From Linyphia triangularis (lineage: Eukaryota > Arthropoda > Arachnida > Araneae > Linyphiidae): a DNA stretch of 64,000 nucleotides. Where the stretch lies: NCBI GenBank assembly GCA_963978545.1, contig OZ021721.1, positions 107,778,366 through 107,842,365 of the forward strand. The letters are read 5' to 3'. The translations under genes and the position numbers were made by a program. The notes beneath the pieces were generated by a model. That model saw only the letters and a list, made by a program, of their open reading frames with translations. It searched no databases and had not been told where the DNA came from. Shown one piece after another: positions 41,873 through 53,057 of the stretch. Each line of letters opens with the position of its first letter. Positions within the stretch are counted from its first letter, which is position 1.

Positions 41873-42219
41873 TTAACAGTTTGACTGCCCCTGAATTTTG
41901 ACACGATTATGGTTTTGAAAGAGCCAATTTGATTTAACCTTTAACTGCTGTATGAGGTCTGACAGACCGCGAGTTATTTTTTGTGGAATGCCTCCACTCA
42001 CTAAAATATTTCATTTTTGACTTTTATATTAATTTTTCCGATACTTTGCATTTTAAACTGATGTTCACTAATTTCTTTGGCGCAGTATGAACCACGTGTT
42101 GCCTTTGCGCAAAAATTATCTAACCACCCAACCACAGCACTCGTCGACGCGTTGATTGGGGAAGAGATTGAACCAGTGGTGTGAGTTGAATGCAACTCAT
42201 ATGGCAGTCAACGTGTTAA
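41873..42219. mobile_element. TTAA composite element D2 (copy 2)
   Basis: TTAACAGTTTGACTGCC at the left and GGCAGTCAACGTGTTAA at the right. It contains a family B body at 41935-42139 joined to CTCGTCGACGCGTTGATTGG, then a unique arm with ATGAGTTGCATTCAACTCA in inverted sense. This is the same arrangement, reversed, as at 25141-25872 once the two SINEs there are removed. Confidence 0.85.
41935..42139. mobile_element. TTAA MITE, family B, end-truncated and embedded in D2 (copy 2)
   Basis: Left end TTAACCTTTAACTGCTGT is complete; the right end stops at CCACAGCA and continues directly into CTCGTCGACGCG. The same truncation as in the other composite. Confidence 0.8.
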
Positions 42220-42486
42220 GAGATATTGAGCATCTTTCTAAATATCTAATCCCCTTTCAAGTCCAACCTTCGATTTCATCAACTAAGTGCAAATAGAAAT
42301 TGCGTTTCCAATTATATTGATTAGTCCAGATATCTATAGAAAAACAAACCGGTTCGAAATGGTTCAGTTGGCCTCAAGAAATTATCATACCATTCACAAC
42401 TTTTACTACAAAACATTGGAATGAAATTGTGTTCCTGATAATCTGAATTATTTAGGATATTTATGGAAAAATTCTCGGTTCAATTT

Positions 42487-42669
42487 GGCCGACCAAACGG
42501 TATAGTGGTTAGCGTGTTAGCTTCTAGACCGCGAGGTTGCGGGTTCGAGTCCCGTGTTGGCATGGGTGTTTGTAAATGTATGTTGGCTTGTCTAATGACG
42601 AATGTTTCGGCGCATTATAGCCCTCGTGTTGCTGACGGCGCCAGATAATCTGAAAACAACCAACCAACC
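42487..42669 (+). mobile_element. tRNA-derived SINE, family A (copy 16), good representative
   Basis: Full length with 11-bp target duplication CGGTTCAATTT (42476-42486, 42670-42680). It starts GGCCGACCAAACGGTATAGT. The head has both promoter boxes intact, the body holds AATGTTTCGGCGCATTATAG and TGTTGCTGACGGCGCCAGAT, and the tail is AACAACCAACCAAC. The 5' head resembles an arginine-type tRNA (CTTCTAGA around the anticodon loop, TCT); this parentage is inference. Confidence 0.95.
42501..42552 (+). promoter_or_regulatory. Internal RNA polymerase III promoter of a SINE
   Basis: A-box-like TATAGTGGTTAGCGTG at 42501-42516 and a perfect B box GGTTCGAGTCC at 42542-42552, spaced as in tRNA genes. 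This shows how the SINE family is probably transcribed; most copies in the window keep the B box. Confidence 0.75.
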
Positions 42670-42989
42670 CGGTTCAATTTGCTTCATTAGATTTCAAGTT
42701 GTTATTCTAACACTCTTCACCTCCCATCCTCGATTTTACTGTCTTTACTAGAAAACATCGGAACTAAATTAAGTTCCCTATAATCTGGATAAATCAAGGT
42801 ACCTGTAGAAACTAACCCGGTTAAAATTGGTGCAGTAGATCTCAAGTTTTTATCAGATTCAGAGGTTTTCCAAACTGTATTATTAAACATAATTCTGAAA
42901 TTAATAATTCATAAATAATGAAATTAATAATTCATAATTCACAAATCCGAGTTAAAAATAAAAATTAAAACAATATATTTATTCATAGT

Positions 42990-43216
42990 ATAACGTTTAA
43001 CTACTGTGGTTAGGTGGTTTGATATATTTGGCGCAAGGGCAACACGTGGTCCATACTGGGCCCAACAAATTGGTGAACACGAGTTTAAAACTTAAGAAAT
43101 ATAAAGTATGGGGAAAATTAATATACAAATCAAAGATGAACTATTTTAGAGGGTGGAAGCATTCTACAAAAAATTATTCGCAGTCTGTCAGACCGCATAC
43201 AGCAGTTGAAGGTTAA
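42990..43216. mobile_element. TTAA MITE, family B (copy 3)
   Basis: Left end ATAACGTTTAACTACTGTGG is mutated, right end ACAGCAGTTGAAGGTTAA carries TTAA. The interior keeps GGCGCAAGGGCAACACGTGG + TCCATACTGGGCC, the reversed SINE-like module, and CAGTCTGTCAGACCG. Confidence 0.85.
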
Positions 43217-43384
43217 CATGATTTCATATATCAACTTTTGTATATTTGCTGAGCTTTTATGTTCAAAAATGACTTATGTAAATTAAATAAATTTTGCTGA
43301 TGACAATACATAATTTTAAAAAGAATACTTTGTTTCGACTTCCTTGATTTATTATTGGTCTATCAACACATTTACTGTGGCATT

Positions 43385-44390
43385 TATTTTTTACTTTCAA
43401 TTACTCATATGTTAACGTAGGGTAGTGAAAATAACGTTTTCTGTCCAAAAAAAAAAAAAAAAATTCGATTCCTCCCCCCCCCCCCCCTTTTCCCACATTT
43501 TGGAACATCCTGACTTCAAACAGGATCTAGAATTTTTTTTTTGTCTTTGTGTGTGTACGCGGTCAGCAAAACTCCCTAACGAATTGACCTACGATGTTTT
43601 GCTGTATAGGTTAGTGGTGGGGGACCTGTCAATAAGGTTTTCGTCAATATTGCGTATACGTAAAATATGGAAAAAATCATGTTTTTCAGCAATTGCTAAG
43701 AAACGGCTCCAACGATTTTGATCAAAATTGCTATGATATTGCCTCTTAAGTTGTTCTAAACATCCACACCTTCAAAATTCCCATTAAAATGCTATAAATG
43801 TGTAAAAAGAGGAAAAACGTGTCTTTACACAGATTTCTCATTCTTTGAGCATTGCTCATCAACAAAAAGTTTCATCTTTCCCTCTGCTACACTTAGAAGA
43901 AAGGAGGATAATGTAAGAATTATCGAAAAGTATATTGCCAAATTCACCAATTTGGCGTGGTTTTTTTTTTGGTTTTTTTTTGCCCATACAGGAATTATAG
44001 TTAAAAATATCACCTAACAGGGCATTTAAAAAAAAAAAAATATGAATGAAAATATAAAATGAATAAAAATATGGTAATGAAACTATTCCACATCAAATTT
44101 AACCCTTTGCACTCCAGGCCTTTTTCGCGCTGAGGAATCAGCAACTCGAGACATTTTAGGTTCGGCTGGTGTTTATGGATTTGCTTCATAGAAACTAAAC
44201 ACAGTCATTGGCCTTGCATCGAATTTCCGCATCACACCTAATGGTCCTCTCGTGGTTTGGCATCCAATCGTGTGGAGCCTGAGAGGCGCCACTGGAGTGC
44301 AAAGGGTTAAACGTAGTGACCAGTATTATAGTCTAATTGAAAGTTGTGCGATGATCGACATCCCTAGTTTTTCCTTCCATCAATTAGAAC
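43385..44390 (-). repeat. Dispersed repeat family J (copy 3), split by a MITE
   Basis: Minus-strand copy: from right to left it runs from CTAGGGATGTCGATCATCGC to TTAACATATGAGTAATTGAA (read on the minus strand). Inner landmarks are CGTAGGTCAATTCGTTAGGG, AAAATCGTTGGAGCCGTTTC and CCAATTTGGTGAATTTGGCA. A family E MITE (44099-44308) is nested near its start. Poly-A/poly-C runs near 43447-43488 are expansions inside the family. Confidence 0.72.
44099..44308. mobile_element. TTAA MITE, family E (copy 4)
   Basis: TTAA-flanked, right end intact (CTGGAGTGCAAAGGGTTAA), opposite orientation to copies 1-3. The subterminal palindrome is altered (GAGCCTGAGAGGCGCC). Nested in family J. Confidence 0.88.
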
Positions 44391-44551
44391 AAAAATATAT
44401 TTTAGGATTGTTTTGTCTACTGAGCATATTTAAATTTTTTTGTGAACAATCTAAGTTATAAATATAAATATTTGCAGAGTTATTTAGCATCTTGCGAATT
44501 ACTTAGCACCAACGCAAATCATACGTTAATTAATAGTTTTTACTGCCTGCT

Positions 44552-44763
44552 TTAACCCTTTGCACTCCAGTCCTTTTTCGCGCGGTGGAATCAGCAACTC
44601 GAGACATTTTAGGTTCAGCTGGTGTTTATGGATTTGCTTCATAGAAACTAAACACAGTCATTGGCCTTGCATCGAATTTCCGCATCACACCCAATGGTCC
44701 ACTCGTGGTTTGGCATCCAATCGTGTGGCGCCTGAGAGGCGCCACTGGAGTGCAAAGGGTTAA
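44552..44763. mobile_element. TTAA MITE, family E (copy 5)
   Basis: Perfect TTAA flanks, ends CCCTTTGCACTCCAG / CTGGAGTGCAAAGGG, palindrome GGCGCCTGAGAGGCGCC intact. It lies only 243 bp from copy 4 in the same orientation, a local cluster. Confidence 0.92.
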
Positions 44764-45219
44764 GGAACATATATCAGTGGCAACACAAATAAAAAAAAAA
44801 TCGAAAATATAGAAAATTTTCCTTTCTGAAATGTAAAACTTTTGATTTTAATGAATGGTAAAGTATTAACTGCATTGAATTTCAACAGACGAAAAAACTA
44901 TCAATTGCATTCGATTTCAACTTATGAAAAAATATTATTTGCATTAGACTTCAACGGATGAAGTAGTAGGATTTGCATTTGATGAAATATCCATGAATAG
45001 TTGAATGAAATAGCATTTGATGTAACATGGGGTTTGTTTCAACAAGTTTGGGATCAGCATCCAAACATCCATTTTGGATTAAATAAAGTTAATCTTACGA
45101 TGCCAAAAATTTCACGTACGACCGATTCGAAATTAACTAATTTTTATCCCGACTAGATTTTACATAAGATTTCAGCTTGTGTTAATACTTAAAGCATAAT
45201 AAGTTGCACATCACTTAAA

Positions 45220-45639
45220 CAAGGCCTGATTTCCGCACAAGCCAACAAAGCCCAGGCTAAAGCCCTGAAAATTTGGTGGCCTCAAACATTTCAAAGTGGT
45301 TGTAGTTAAATTGAACCCTGGGTTCTCTTTTAATATTTTTAATTACGTTTTGAAGTCCAATAAACAATAACTTTGAACTGATTTAAAGTAGCAATCGTTA
45401 AGCAACTAAATATGGAGAGGGGAAAAGCGTAATACTAAGGTAAATAACATTTTGGTTGATTTTTTGTTGTACGATTTTGGAGTTTAGGAAATGGTTATTA
45501 ATAAACTTGCAGACTAATGAAGAAAATCCTTCCAGCAAACACTGCCAATATAATTATTTGGGAGCCCTCTCGACAATTTTTTTTAGGGCCCCGAAAACAT
45601 GATGTGCTTTGAGCACCGAGTGATGCAAATCAGGTCTTG
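45220..45639. mobile_element. hAT-type MITE (420 bp)
   Basis: Ends CAAGGCCTGATTTCCGCA / (inverted) CAAGACCTGATTTGCATC. The flanking octamers CACTTAAA (45212-45219) and CACCTAAA (45640-45647) differ by one base, as expected of an older hAT 8-bp duplication. No transposase. The interior includes GGGAGCCCTCTCGACAATTT and GGGCCCCGAAAACATGA. Confidence 0.82.
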
Positions 45640-46132
45640 CACCTAAACAACTTCTTTAACTCTTGCGTAGTACTTCCGATCTCAAAACAAACTTTTGCAC
45701 TTTAGAGTCGCACATTCTTTAAAAAAAAAAATAAAAAAAAATCCGGATCTGGTGATCTCTCTAAATTACAATCCATCACCGTCATTTGTCTTTACCCATT
45801 GAGACGTCGTAAAAACTGGAGAGAAACGTACTTTGTATACTTAACGCACATAAACAAGTGTAAACGTAGACAAAAGTTCGTATATCAGCCTCTCAATGCA
45901 CAGGCTTTAATCTCGACTTTGTGTTTTTGACCGGGTGTTTGCGATGTCGATCTCTAGGCTCCATTATGCTATAAAGAGAAGATTTATGAGCTGTCAGACA
46001 GTTTTGGATGGCGGTGGTTTTAATGTGTACTCTGTGATTTTTTATCGGCGCTAAAAGTCCATAAAGACATGTAGATACTGCCGCCACCAACTGGAAAAAC
46101 TGTTTATAAGAATAAATAATTTTATGATGAAC

Positions 46133-46575
46133 ATTAAGTGACGGAAGTGAAAGACCTCTGCTGTAGATAGTTATTGAAATTGAGAAATATTTAATGGCCT
46201 ACTGTTAGCAAAGAAATACCAATCTTCAAGGAACAACCAAACACTGGTCTGCAGTCTTCAAAACATTTTTGCCAATATTTTTTTCCGTCCTGTTTTCAGG
46301 AACGCATACATAAAAAACAATAATATAGAAGTATGTAATTCTGAAAATTAAAGTTTTTGAATTCAATAACTGAAAAAGTGAAAATTCCCTTTGATTTCAA
46401 ACGATGAAAAAGTATAAATTGTATTTGACTTTAACGGATGGACAGTAAGTGACGGAAGTGAAAGACATTTTCTGTACATAATTATTAAAGTTGCAAACCA
46501 TTTCAAGGTTACTGTTGGAAAAGAAATACGTCTACAAGAACCTACAACACACTGGTCATCAGATTTCACAACATT
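46133..46575 (+). repeat. Two diverged repeats, about 135 bp each
   Basis: 46133-46268 and 46441-46575 share AAGTGACGGAAGTGAAAGAC, AAAGAAATAC, and an ACACTGGTC..CAG..TTC.CAACATTT block with 170 bp of unrelated sequence between. Old duplication; function unknown. Confidence 0.7.
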
Positions 46576-46978
46576 TCATTTGGAACTTCTTAGCAAGAGT
46601 TATCAGGATATAAGACAATGCATTCCTAGGGAATAGCTTTTCGTACTATGTATGCCAAATACATAGAAAAAACTATCTTCCCAACACTAAAAATAACTTA
46701 TTTATAAAATCGGAGTACTTATGGTAAAAACTTAACTATATGTATTTATGAGAATTAACTTTACAACTTTCGGTATATAAAATATTTTTTATCCCATGAG
46801 GTGCTAAACTCAACCGAGACCCTCTCAGCATAGATCCTGTACCATCAATATCCAATATGCTTACTATTTCCAGTACTAGCATTTTTCCTGTACTGCCATC
46901 CAAAAACTAGGAATAATTCATTCACAAAATCTGTATACTTTTCATTAAGAACTAAAATGTATGTATTATATCCCTTTA

Positions 46979-47020
46979 GGTGAACGTAAAGGGATTTAAT
47001 TATATCCCTTTACGTTCACC
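46979..47020. repeat. Perfect 17-bp hairpin, 8-nt loop
   Basis: GGTGAACGTAAAGGGAT (46979-46995), 8-nt loop, ATCCCTTTACGTTCACC (47004-47020), inside the second unit of the tandem array. A partial third copy of the arm (ATATCCCTTTAGG) precedes it. Confidence 0.88.
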
Positions 47021-47290
47021 AAGTTTATTTTTATTCTAGAAGGGGCTGGAGTTACCAGAGAATTTCTCAGTATACGCCACTGCATCTTCTATATTTGCAA
47101 TCTTCCGTACCAGTCTCATTTTATTTTCCTGCATTGTCTTCAGAACTCTAAGAATAATTCATTTACAATATCTGTATACTTCTTAAAAGAACTTAAATAT
47201 ATGTACTTATGAAATAAATATACAATTTTCTGTTTACCAAGTTTCTTTTCCACCTTAGAAAGTGCTGTATAGTCAACAGAGGACCTCTGC

Positions 47291-47545
47291 TAGAGGTCGG
47301 AAATATCGATCAAAATAAATATCGATACTATATCGATGCATAGAAAAAACTATCGATATATCGATACATGATGATTTTTTTTTTATTTTATCGATACATG
47401 ATTTTTTTTTTATTTGATTTTATCGATACATGAGTTTTTATAAGAAAAATTTAGATAATTTTCTATAGCTTTTAATGGCAACGTTGAATATTTAGCATAA
47501 TATTTTTATAATGTAAATAATTGAAAAATTAACAGAGGGATGAAA

Positions 47546-47577
<32 letters not shown>

Positions 47578-47895
47578 CTCGTTTTTCCAATGTTATTTTA
47601 ATTTTCAAAAGCCAGGGAGATGCACCCCCTTGAACCTTCCTGTTGGCGCCCATGATTATGAAATGTATGGCAAAATATTGAACATTGGTGCCATTTTAAC
47701 TGCCTCTCAGCCAAGTCCAAATTTTAGTTTTGATGTTTTTGAAAAAGGAATAAAGAAAATCGAAAAAACACATGGAACTACAAAACGATAATTAAAAAAA
47801 TAAAAATGTTTGAAAATATCGATATATCGGTGACTTTTATCGATATTTTTAATATCGATAAAAATATCGTCGTATCGATATATCGCCGACCTCTA
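47291..47895. mobile_element. hAT-like element, family G (copy 2)
   Basis: Ends TAGAGGTCGG / CCGACCTCTA with dense CGATAT repeats near both, flanked by ACCTCTGC (47283-47290) and ACCTCCGC (47896-47903), an 8-bp duplication with one change. Opposite orientation to the copy at 21238. Longer than copy 1 by about 60 bp, in part because of a TA-repeat run at 47547-47571. Confidence 0.8.
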
Positions 47896-48213
47896 ACCTC
47901 CGCTCATTCCATTGCACCTTCTCCCTCTTTTCGATGCTTACAATTTGCAGCAATAGCTTCACTTTATTTTCCTGCCTTTACGTGCCTACTTCCAAGTTCT
48001 ATTTACCAACTATTCAGCACTATACATTGTGACAGGCTTACTTGGGTGAATTGAATACGCTACAACGATGTGTGAACAGGTTTACTACGCCCTGATTGGC
48101 TGATTGAACGATGTGTGGCCGATTCATTAAAACTTTTAATTATCCGTGGTTAGAAAACTAAAATATTAAAATTTGAACTTAAAAGCGCTTATTTTCTTAT
48201 CGTTATCAACATG

Positions 48214-49488
48214 TACCGTAAAATGGGGTGAATAGGAACAGCGGGGTGAATCGGAACGAAACTTCATGAAATTACAAAGAAATTATTATTTTACACAAAT
48301 AAAGCAGTTTTATTAATTATATATTTTTTTTATTTGGCTAACATGTTTGGAATGTTGGAATATGTTTTATAAGGTTTTCAACACTGTCCTTTTTTTAAAA
48401 AAAAATTCTGAAACAGTGTGCATACAATCCAGTGAATTTTAACATCTCCAAAACTTATCCCGTAATTAATAAAATGTAACAGTTATAAACTTAACTAATA
48501 TATTTTTAGATAAGTATAAACATCCACAACAGAATGCCATACTTAATTTAACTTGGTTTTGAAAACTTTTTATTTTACAAATTTTTATGTTTTGCCTCGT
48601 CTCGATTTTGAGATTTGCGGGGTGAATCGGAACACTTGAAAAGTGATATTAAAAAGCTGTTTTTGGTAAGATTATGTTCCACACAAGATTCAACGACTGA
48701 ATAAGAGTCTAATTACTCCCTTCAAGACAGTAATCAAGATTGCAGGCTTGAAAAAATGTCAGAAGAGGAGCCTAGTTTCCGCATGGCAGAAAACCCGATT
48801 GTTCCAGTGTTTTTTTTTCTAAATGACTTCGTTATCTTTAAGTTATATGGAAAAATGTATGAAGACTATGCGAGCAAAGTTTTACACCCACAATATTATT
48901 GCTATATAAGTGTTTTACAAAAAGCGCTTATGAACGAATAGATTTTCTGAAACAAATGAGGATACTTTTCTCCTTTCTCAAGATATTTTAAAGAATTTGC
49001 AGTCATACGACACGCAAACATAAAGTAGATTAAAAAGTATTTTTAATTTTAAAAACTATTTGGATGAGTTATAGGAGAGTTATATAAGAGTTGATACTCT
49101 TTCAAACATATGATTTGTTTTGACAATAATTGACAAACACAAATTTTATCCGTCATATTAAGTGATTTTTTTATGATAATTTTGTGTTCCTATTCACCAC
49201 AATGCATTATTATTTGCTTTTTGCCACCCTGTAAACATTTAAATAAGATCAGACATAAATTGTAACGAGTGTTCCGATTCACCCCGCAGAAAGGGGTGAA
49301 TCGGAACACCATAAAAAAATTCAAAATAAATTAAAGTCCTAGTTTTTACAAATTTTTTTGGGTTGATTCTCAAAGGAGAAGGTAAGACCCAAGTTTCTAT
49401 GTCAAAAATATGTTCCTTAACGATCTTATTACAACCGATTATTACTTTGAAAGTTGAAAAGTGTTCCGATTCACCCCATTTTACGGTA
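48214..49488. mobile_element. 1.27-kb inverted-repeat element, family F (copy 3)
   Basis: Ends TACCGTAAAATGGGGTGAAT and inverse; orientation reversed relative to copies 1 and 2. Starts with an extra GCGGGGTGAATCGGAACG unit just inside. It carries the most open version of the family's conserved short reading frame. Confidence 0.8.
48756..48941 (+). CDS. Conserved short open frame of family F (61 codons)
   Basis: The frame begins MSEEEPSFRMAENPIVPV and continues through a hydrophobic FFFLNDFVIFKLYGKMYED segment. The same peptide can be read on the minus strand of copy 1 (near 8050-8180) and, with its start codon changed, of copy 2 (near 14470-14585), where it stops soon after KMYED. Persistence of the frame in three copies suggests that it is a relic of a coding exon of the autonomous parent. 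I do not recognise the protein. Confidence 0.35.
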   Translation: MSEEEPSFRMAENPIVPVFFFLNDFVIFKLYGKMYEDYASKVLHPQYYCYISVLQKALMNE

Positions 49489-49904
49489 TTTAAGTTTAAT
49501 ATAAAACAATGTGCACAGGTTATCAATATTACTATAAAAGTTGTGATTTGTCCGGAACTATATCTTTAAGAGGAAGAATCCATCCTACAACGTATACTCA
49601 AGGTTCAAGTAATGTTACTCGGCGGTATAAGACCAAAGTTCATGCCGTCAAAAGACAATGTAACAATTCGAAATCCACGAGTAAGCCGGGCACAATTGAA
49701 CATTCAACAAGCAAGGATAGCATTTATTTCAAAGAAAGACTGAGCATTTAAGGGTATTAAGATAAAAAATGAAGGTAACTAGCGTTGTGGCTCCTGCCTA
49801 ATCTCTTTTTCTCACTATCTTTCAATTCAATTTCAAGTTGAGTTTTAGTGTTCCGTATTCCAAAGAGGAAGAAAGGAACACTTTTAAAATACACTGCAAA
49901 AAAA

Positions 49905-50450
49905 ATCCCGTCAAATTTACGGTTTTAAACTGGCAGCTGGGTCGCCAGTTTAAAACCGTAAAAAATACGGAAACATTCCGTATTAAATACGGTTTTTGAC
50001 TGATTGCAACGGTTTTTTCCCGTAAAATGAACGGAAACTTTCAGTAATAATTACGTTCATTCCGTACAAAATACAGTTTTCTCCCGTAAAATAAACGGAA
50101 ACTTTTCGTATTAAAAACGGTTATTGACTGGTTACTAACATTGATCCCCCGTAAAATAAACATAAACTTTCCGTATTAAATACGGTAATTTCATACAAAA
50201 TAATTTACTCCCGTAAAATAAATTAAAATTTCCTGTATTAAGTACGTTGATTCCATACAAAATGCAATTTCCACCTGTAAAATAAACAGAATTTCTGTGT
50301 TGAATAAGGTCAATTCCATATAAAATACAATTTCCCCCGTAAAGTACACGGAAACTTTCTGCAATAAATTTCATATAAAATACACAGAAATTTTTCTGTA
50401 TAAGAAACAGTTTACCCCTATAAGCGAAGTTTTTCTCTATTTTACACAAA
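49905..50450 (+). repeat. Subterminal repeat array (CCGTAAAATAAACGG / CCGTATTAAATACGG)
   Basis: About ten degenerate units of 50-70 bp combine TCCCGTAAAATAAACGGAAA, CTTTCCGTATTAAATACGGT and a spacer (GACTGATTGCAACGG or CCATACAAAATACAATTT). Units decay progressively to the right. Paired inverted CCGTA/TACGG words form many small hairpins, plausible transposase-binding sites. The minus strand stays open here and yields a spurious 104-codon repeat frame. Confidence 0.85.
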
Positions 50451-51040
50451 AACTTCCAGTGACAAAAAAGGTTTACAAATGTAAGTGAACGGTTTGCTTT
50501 TGCAAAATATTAAGAAACAATTGTAGATGGAAAAGCAATTTTAGTATTAAACACAGTTTACAATATCAAGAAGGCATTTGTGTTCTGCTAAAGGTTTTGT
50601 TAGTAATAATGACCATATTCAATGGATGAAAATCATAAAAATTAAAGTACAATTCTGTATCACAGCAAAATATTCTATGTCCCATTATAAATTAAAACAA
50701 AAAAAAAAAATTCCGAAGCAATAAGGTAATCCTTCAACATAAATAGAAAGGTAAAAAATATATCACAAAATGAGCATGTAACACAAAATAATTTATTAAT
50801 AGCCATCAGTCTTTTCTTATATCAAACTATAATAATAAATTTATTTGGTTATCTATACTATGATTACCTAGACTTTCAATTTGATTAAAACATTAAAAAA
50901 ATGCAATAATTTACTAACTTTCAAAATATTTTTTAACGCGACAGGATTTAAATGTATTTTATGACACTGTGTATATATATAAGTATTAAGTAAAACAAAT
51001 TAAATTTGATAAAAATATAATTTTATTTCAATACACATAA

Positions 51041-51270
51041 TAAAAGTATACATAATTATAAAATTTCAATACACACGAATGAAAAGTGGTTCAGATTACT
51101 TTATTTAATAAACAAAATATTATTGAAACACATCTAATAATTATTAAACATATTTAATAAATTTTCAAAATTGACAGTATAAAAGTATACATAATTATAA
51201 AATTTCAATACACACGAATGAAAAGTGGTTCAGATTACTTTATTTAATAAACAAAATATTAAAAAATTTC
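51041..51270 (+). repeat. Direct duplication, about 80 bp, offset 139 bp
   Basis: TAAAAGTATACATAATTATA through AATAAACAAAATATTA occurs at 51041 and 51180 without visible differences over about 80 bp. The intervening part includes TTATTAAACATATTTAATAA. Confidence 0.85.
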
Positions 51271-51590
51271 TAGGAATAATTAATCATATCAATCAATACA
51301 AGCTGCAGCAACTTTTAAGGCCATATGAAAATCATTATTAATTTTTCAGTTTAGAAAAATATGCAAAATATACGAAAAGGAAAAATTTAGATTGCGGAAT
51401 GTACAAATTATTGAACACATCTAATAAATTTTCAAAATTGACCAATGCAAGTTATATCTGAATAATTATGACTCTACAAAATCACCATCTTATAAAATGT
51501 CCAAATTACCACAGTAAACATACTTAAAAATTTTTTAAAGGCTAATAATTCAATGTATTCACATAAGAAAATTAAGTTAAAATTGAAAGA

Positions 51591-52244
51591 TGACCACCCC
51601 TACATTTTGCAATGAACTCGCCTGGATGACGTGGAAGGCACGTGATCAAGTGGAAGTGGTATTTAACTGCTGCTGGAGAGTCTGAAGAATCATTCTTTCA
51701 CTTACTTCTGTGTGTGGGAGCGAGTTGCCTGTTGTTGTTGTTGCTAATCCTCACTGTCTGACGGAGTCAGACAAGATCCACGAGTTCGTTGACTAAAAGG
51801 AAGTCGAAGACTAGGAGAGGATTGCTAAAGATGTGACGGTTCAACCTGGCATGCGCACCTCTTCTGCACATCTTCACCTTGATTGGTCAGCCACAACATC
51901 GGCGAGAGCGCATGTCCAAGCGGCCTGGTAAATAAAAGCAGCTAGTTAAGGTCTTCGGGGCTGCTTGCTGTTTTTTTTTAGTTTTATGTTTAGGCTCAGT
52001 TAGCCTGTAGGATACACCGAGTTGGTGTTTAGGTTACCGCTGGTCGGTGGACCTGACGTAAAGTGTACCGGAAAAGCTGTCACCGCCTTGGAATCGCTGC
52101 CGCAACCAGCCCTGGTAAGCGTAAGAAGTTCACTACTTCCCCCTCGGTGTGGCGGCCCGTTGCTTATGCTTGCAGTGTAAACAATAAACCCAATGCAATC
52201 TTTGAACTCACCTCTGTTCTTTCTTGGTGACCAGAGTGCGTGAC
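51591..52244 (+). other. GC-richer segment, possibly a solo LTR
   Basis: This block is much less AT-rich than its surroundings. It has a TATA-like AAATAAAAGC near 51930, an AATAAA signal near 52185, and ends CTTTCTTGGTGACCAGAGTG, reminiscent of the LTR/primer-binding junctions of gypsy or BEL elements. It abuts a retroelement pseudogene whose frame continues some way into it. Clear 5' edge and target duplication not found. Confidence 0.3.
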
Positions 52245-52562
52245 AAAGAGATCCTCCTTAGAGAGTCCAATGCAATCCAAGAGGTGCTCAGGAGAGGTCT
52301 GATGATTTTGGCACTTGGTGCAGGTGGCAAAGGTTTTCGTGCCCTCGTTGAAAGTTAGGCACTTGATGTGACCGCTAGCAAGCCTTGATAGAACAGTCCG
52401 GGTATGTCTGTCACACGGGAGGTCAAGGGACAAACCCGGTTTTGAGCCCTTGTACCAATTATGGGTTGGGGTGTTTTCCACTCCTCCGAGATCTTTGATT
52501 TTTCCAGAGAGTACAATTCCAAAAAAGTAAGTGTGGAAGAGGGAGATGTTGAAATCCTGCAA
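52164..52562 (-). pseudogene. Retroelement polyprotein C-terminal fragment
   Basis: The minus-strand frame of 132 codons contains HNWYKGSKPGLSLDLP, then LSRLASGHIKCLTF and a zinc-knuckle-like C-x2-C ... SPEHLLDC motif (two Cys, His, Cys). This order, a W-Y-x-G-x-x-P-G stretch, an R-L-x-S-G-H block and a C/H finger with SPEHLLDCxGLS, follows the reverse transcriptase and RNase H of many non-LTR retroelements, in my recollection especially those of spiders. The last 20 or so codons run into unrelated flanking sequence. There is no upstream RT domain, so it is a 5'-truncated remnant. Confidence 0.7.
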
Positions 52563-52584
52563 TTCTCCTTAGCAAGGATATCGG

Positions 52585-52775
52585 CCTGATCGAGTTGCCT
52601 GGTCAGATGGCAGAGTCAGGATACGCCGTCTTTCAGGCAAACAGTTGCTCCCTCAATGTACAGTAGGTCATGTACAGTGCTCCCTCAGGCCGGTGGTGGC
52701 GGTATTATGCTTTGGGGGACGTTCTCTTGGGCGTCTCTGGGACCCGTGGTTGTGGTAGAGCAGGTATCGGAACAT
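52585..52775 (+). pseudogene. Tc1-like transposase fragment
   Basis: The plus strand reads VAWSDGRVRIRRLSGKQ, matching WSDGRVRVWR of Tc1-type transposases. After a small frameshift it reads AGGGGIMLWGTFSWASLGPV, matching the [19 protein letters not shown] block. It is a different family from the element at 39149. No TIRs were found nearby; it is debris embedded in the CACTA-like region. Confidence 0.75.
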
Positions 52776-53057
52776 CATTGCGGTGACTGAGCCTTTGTCT
52801 GGATTCATACCCAGAAGCACCTGTGATACAGATCAAAATAAAGTTTTTAATATAAATCCTTTATATGCATTGGTAACTTTTATGTGCAATTACAACCAGT
52901 GTTTAAGCTTTTTAAATGCCACTAACATAGCTCTGTAACAATACTAATGTCATAATTAGCATTCACAAAAGCAAAACTATTTTTAAAACAAACCTCAAAT
53001 AGTAAATGAAATAAACACTTATATGTAAATGATAGCAGATTATCAAAACTACTATTA

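Larger units (their letters stand above)
46684..48010 (+). repeat. Diverged tandem array of three units of about 235 bp, third unit split by a hAT-like element
   Basis: Shared marks are CTA(G/A)GAATAATTCATT, AC.(A)AATCTGTATACTT, TATGTA(T/C)T(T/A)AT, GTGCT and a C/T-rich segment such as TTTATTTTCCTGC. Units start near 46684, 46910 and 47150; the last resumes after the hAT-like insertion (47291-47895) and ends near 48010. Too diverged to be recent. Confidence 0.6.

Noticed and set aside
42487..42560. Functional tRNA gene
   Set aside because: The head has polymerase III boxes and tRNA-like arms but no matching acceptor stem, continues into a 110-bp SINE body and recurs 19 times with target duplications.
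50135..50449. 104-codon minus frame in the CACTA-like region
   Set aside because: It follows the degenerate CCGTA/TACGG subterminal array and has no other support.
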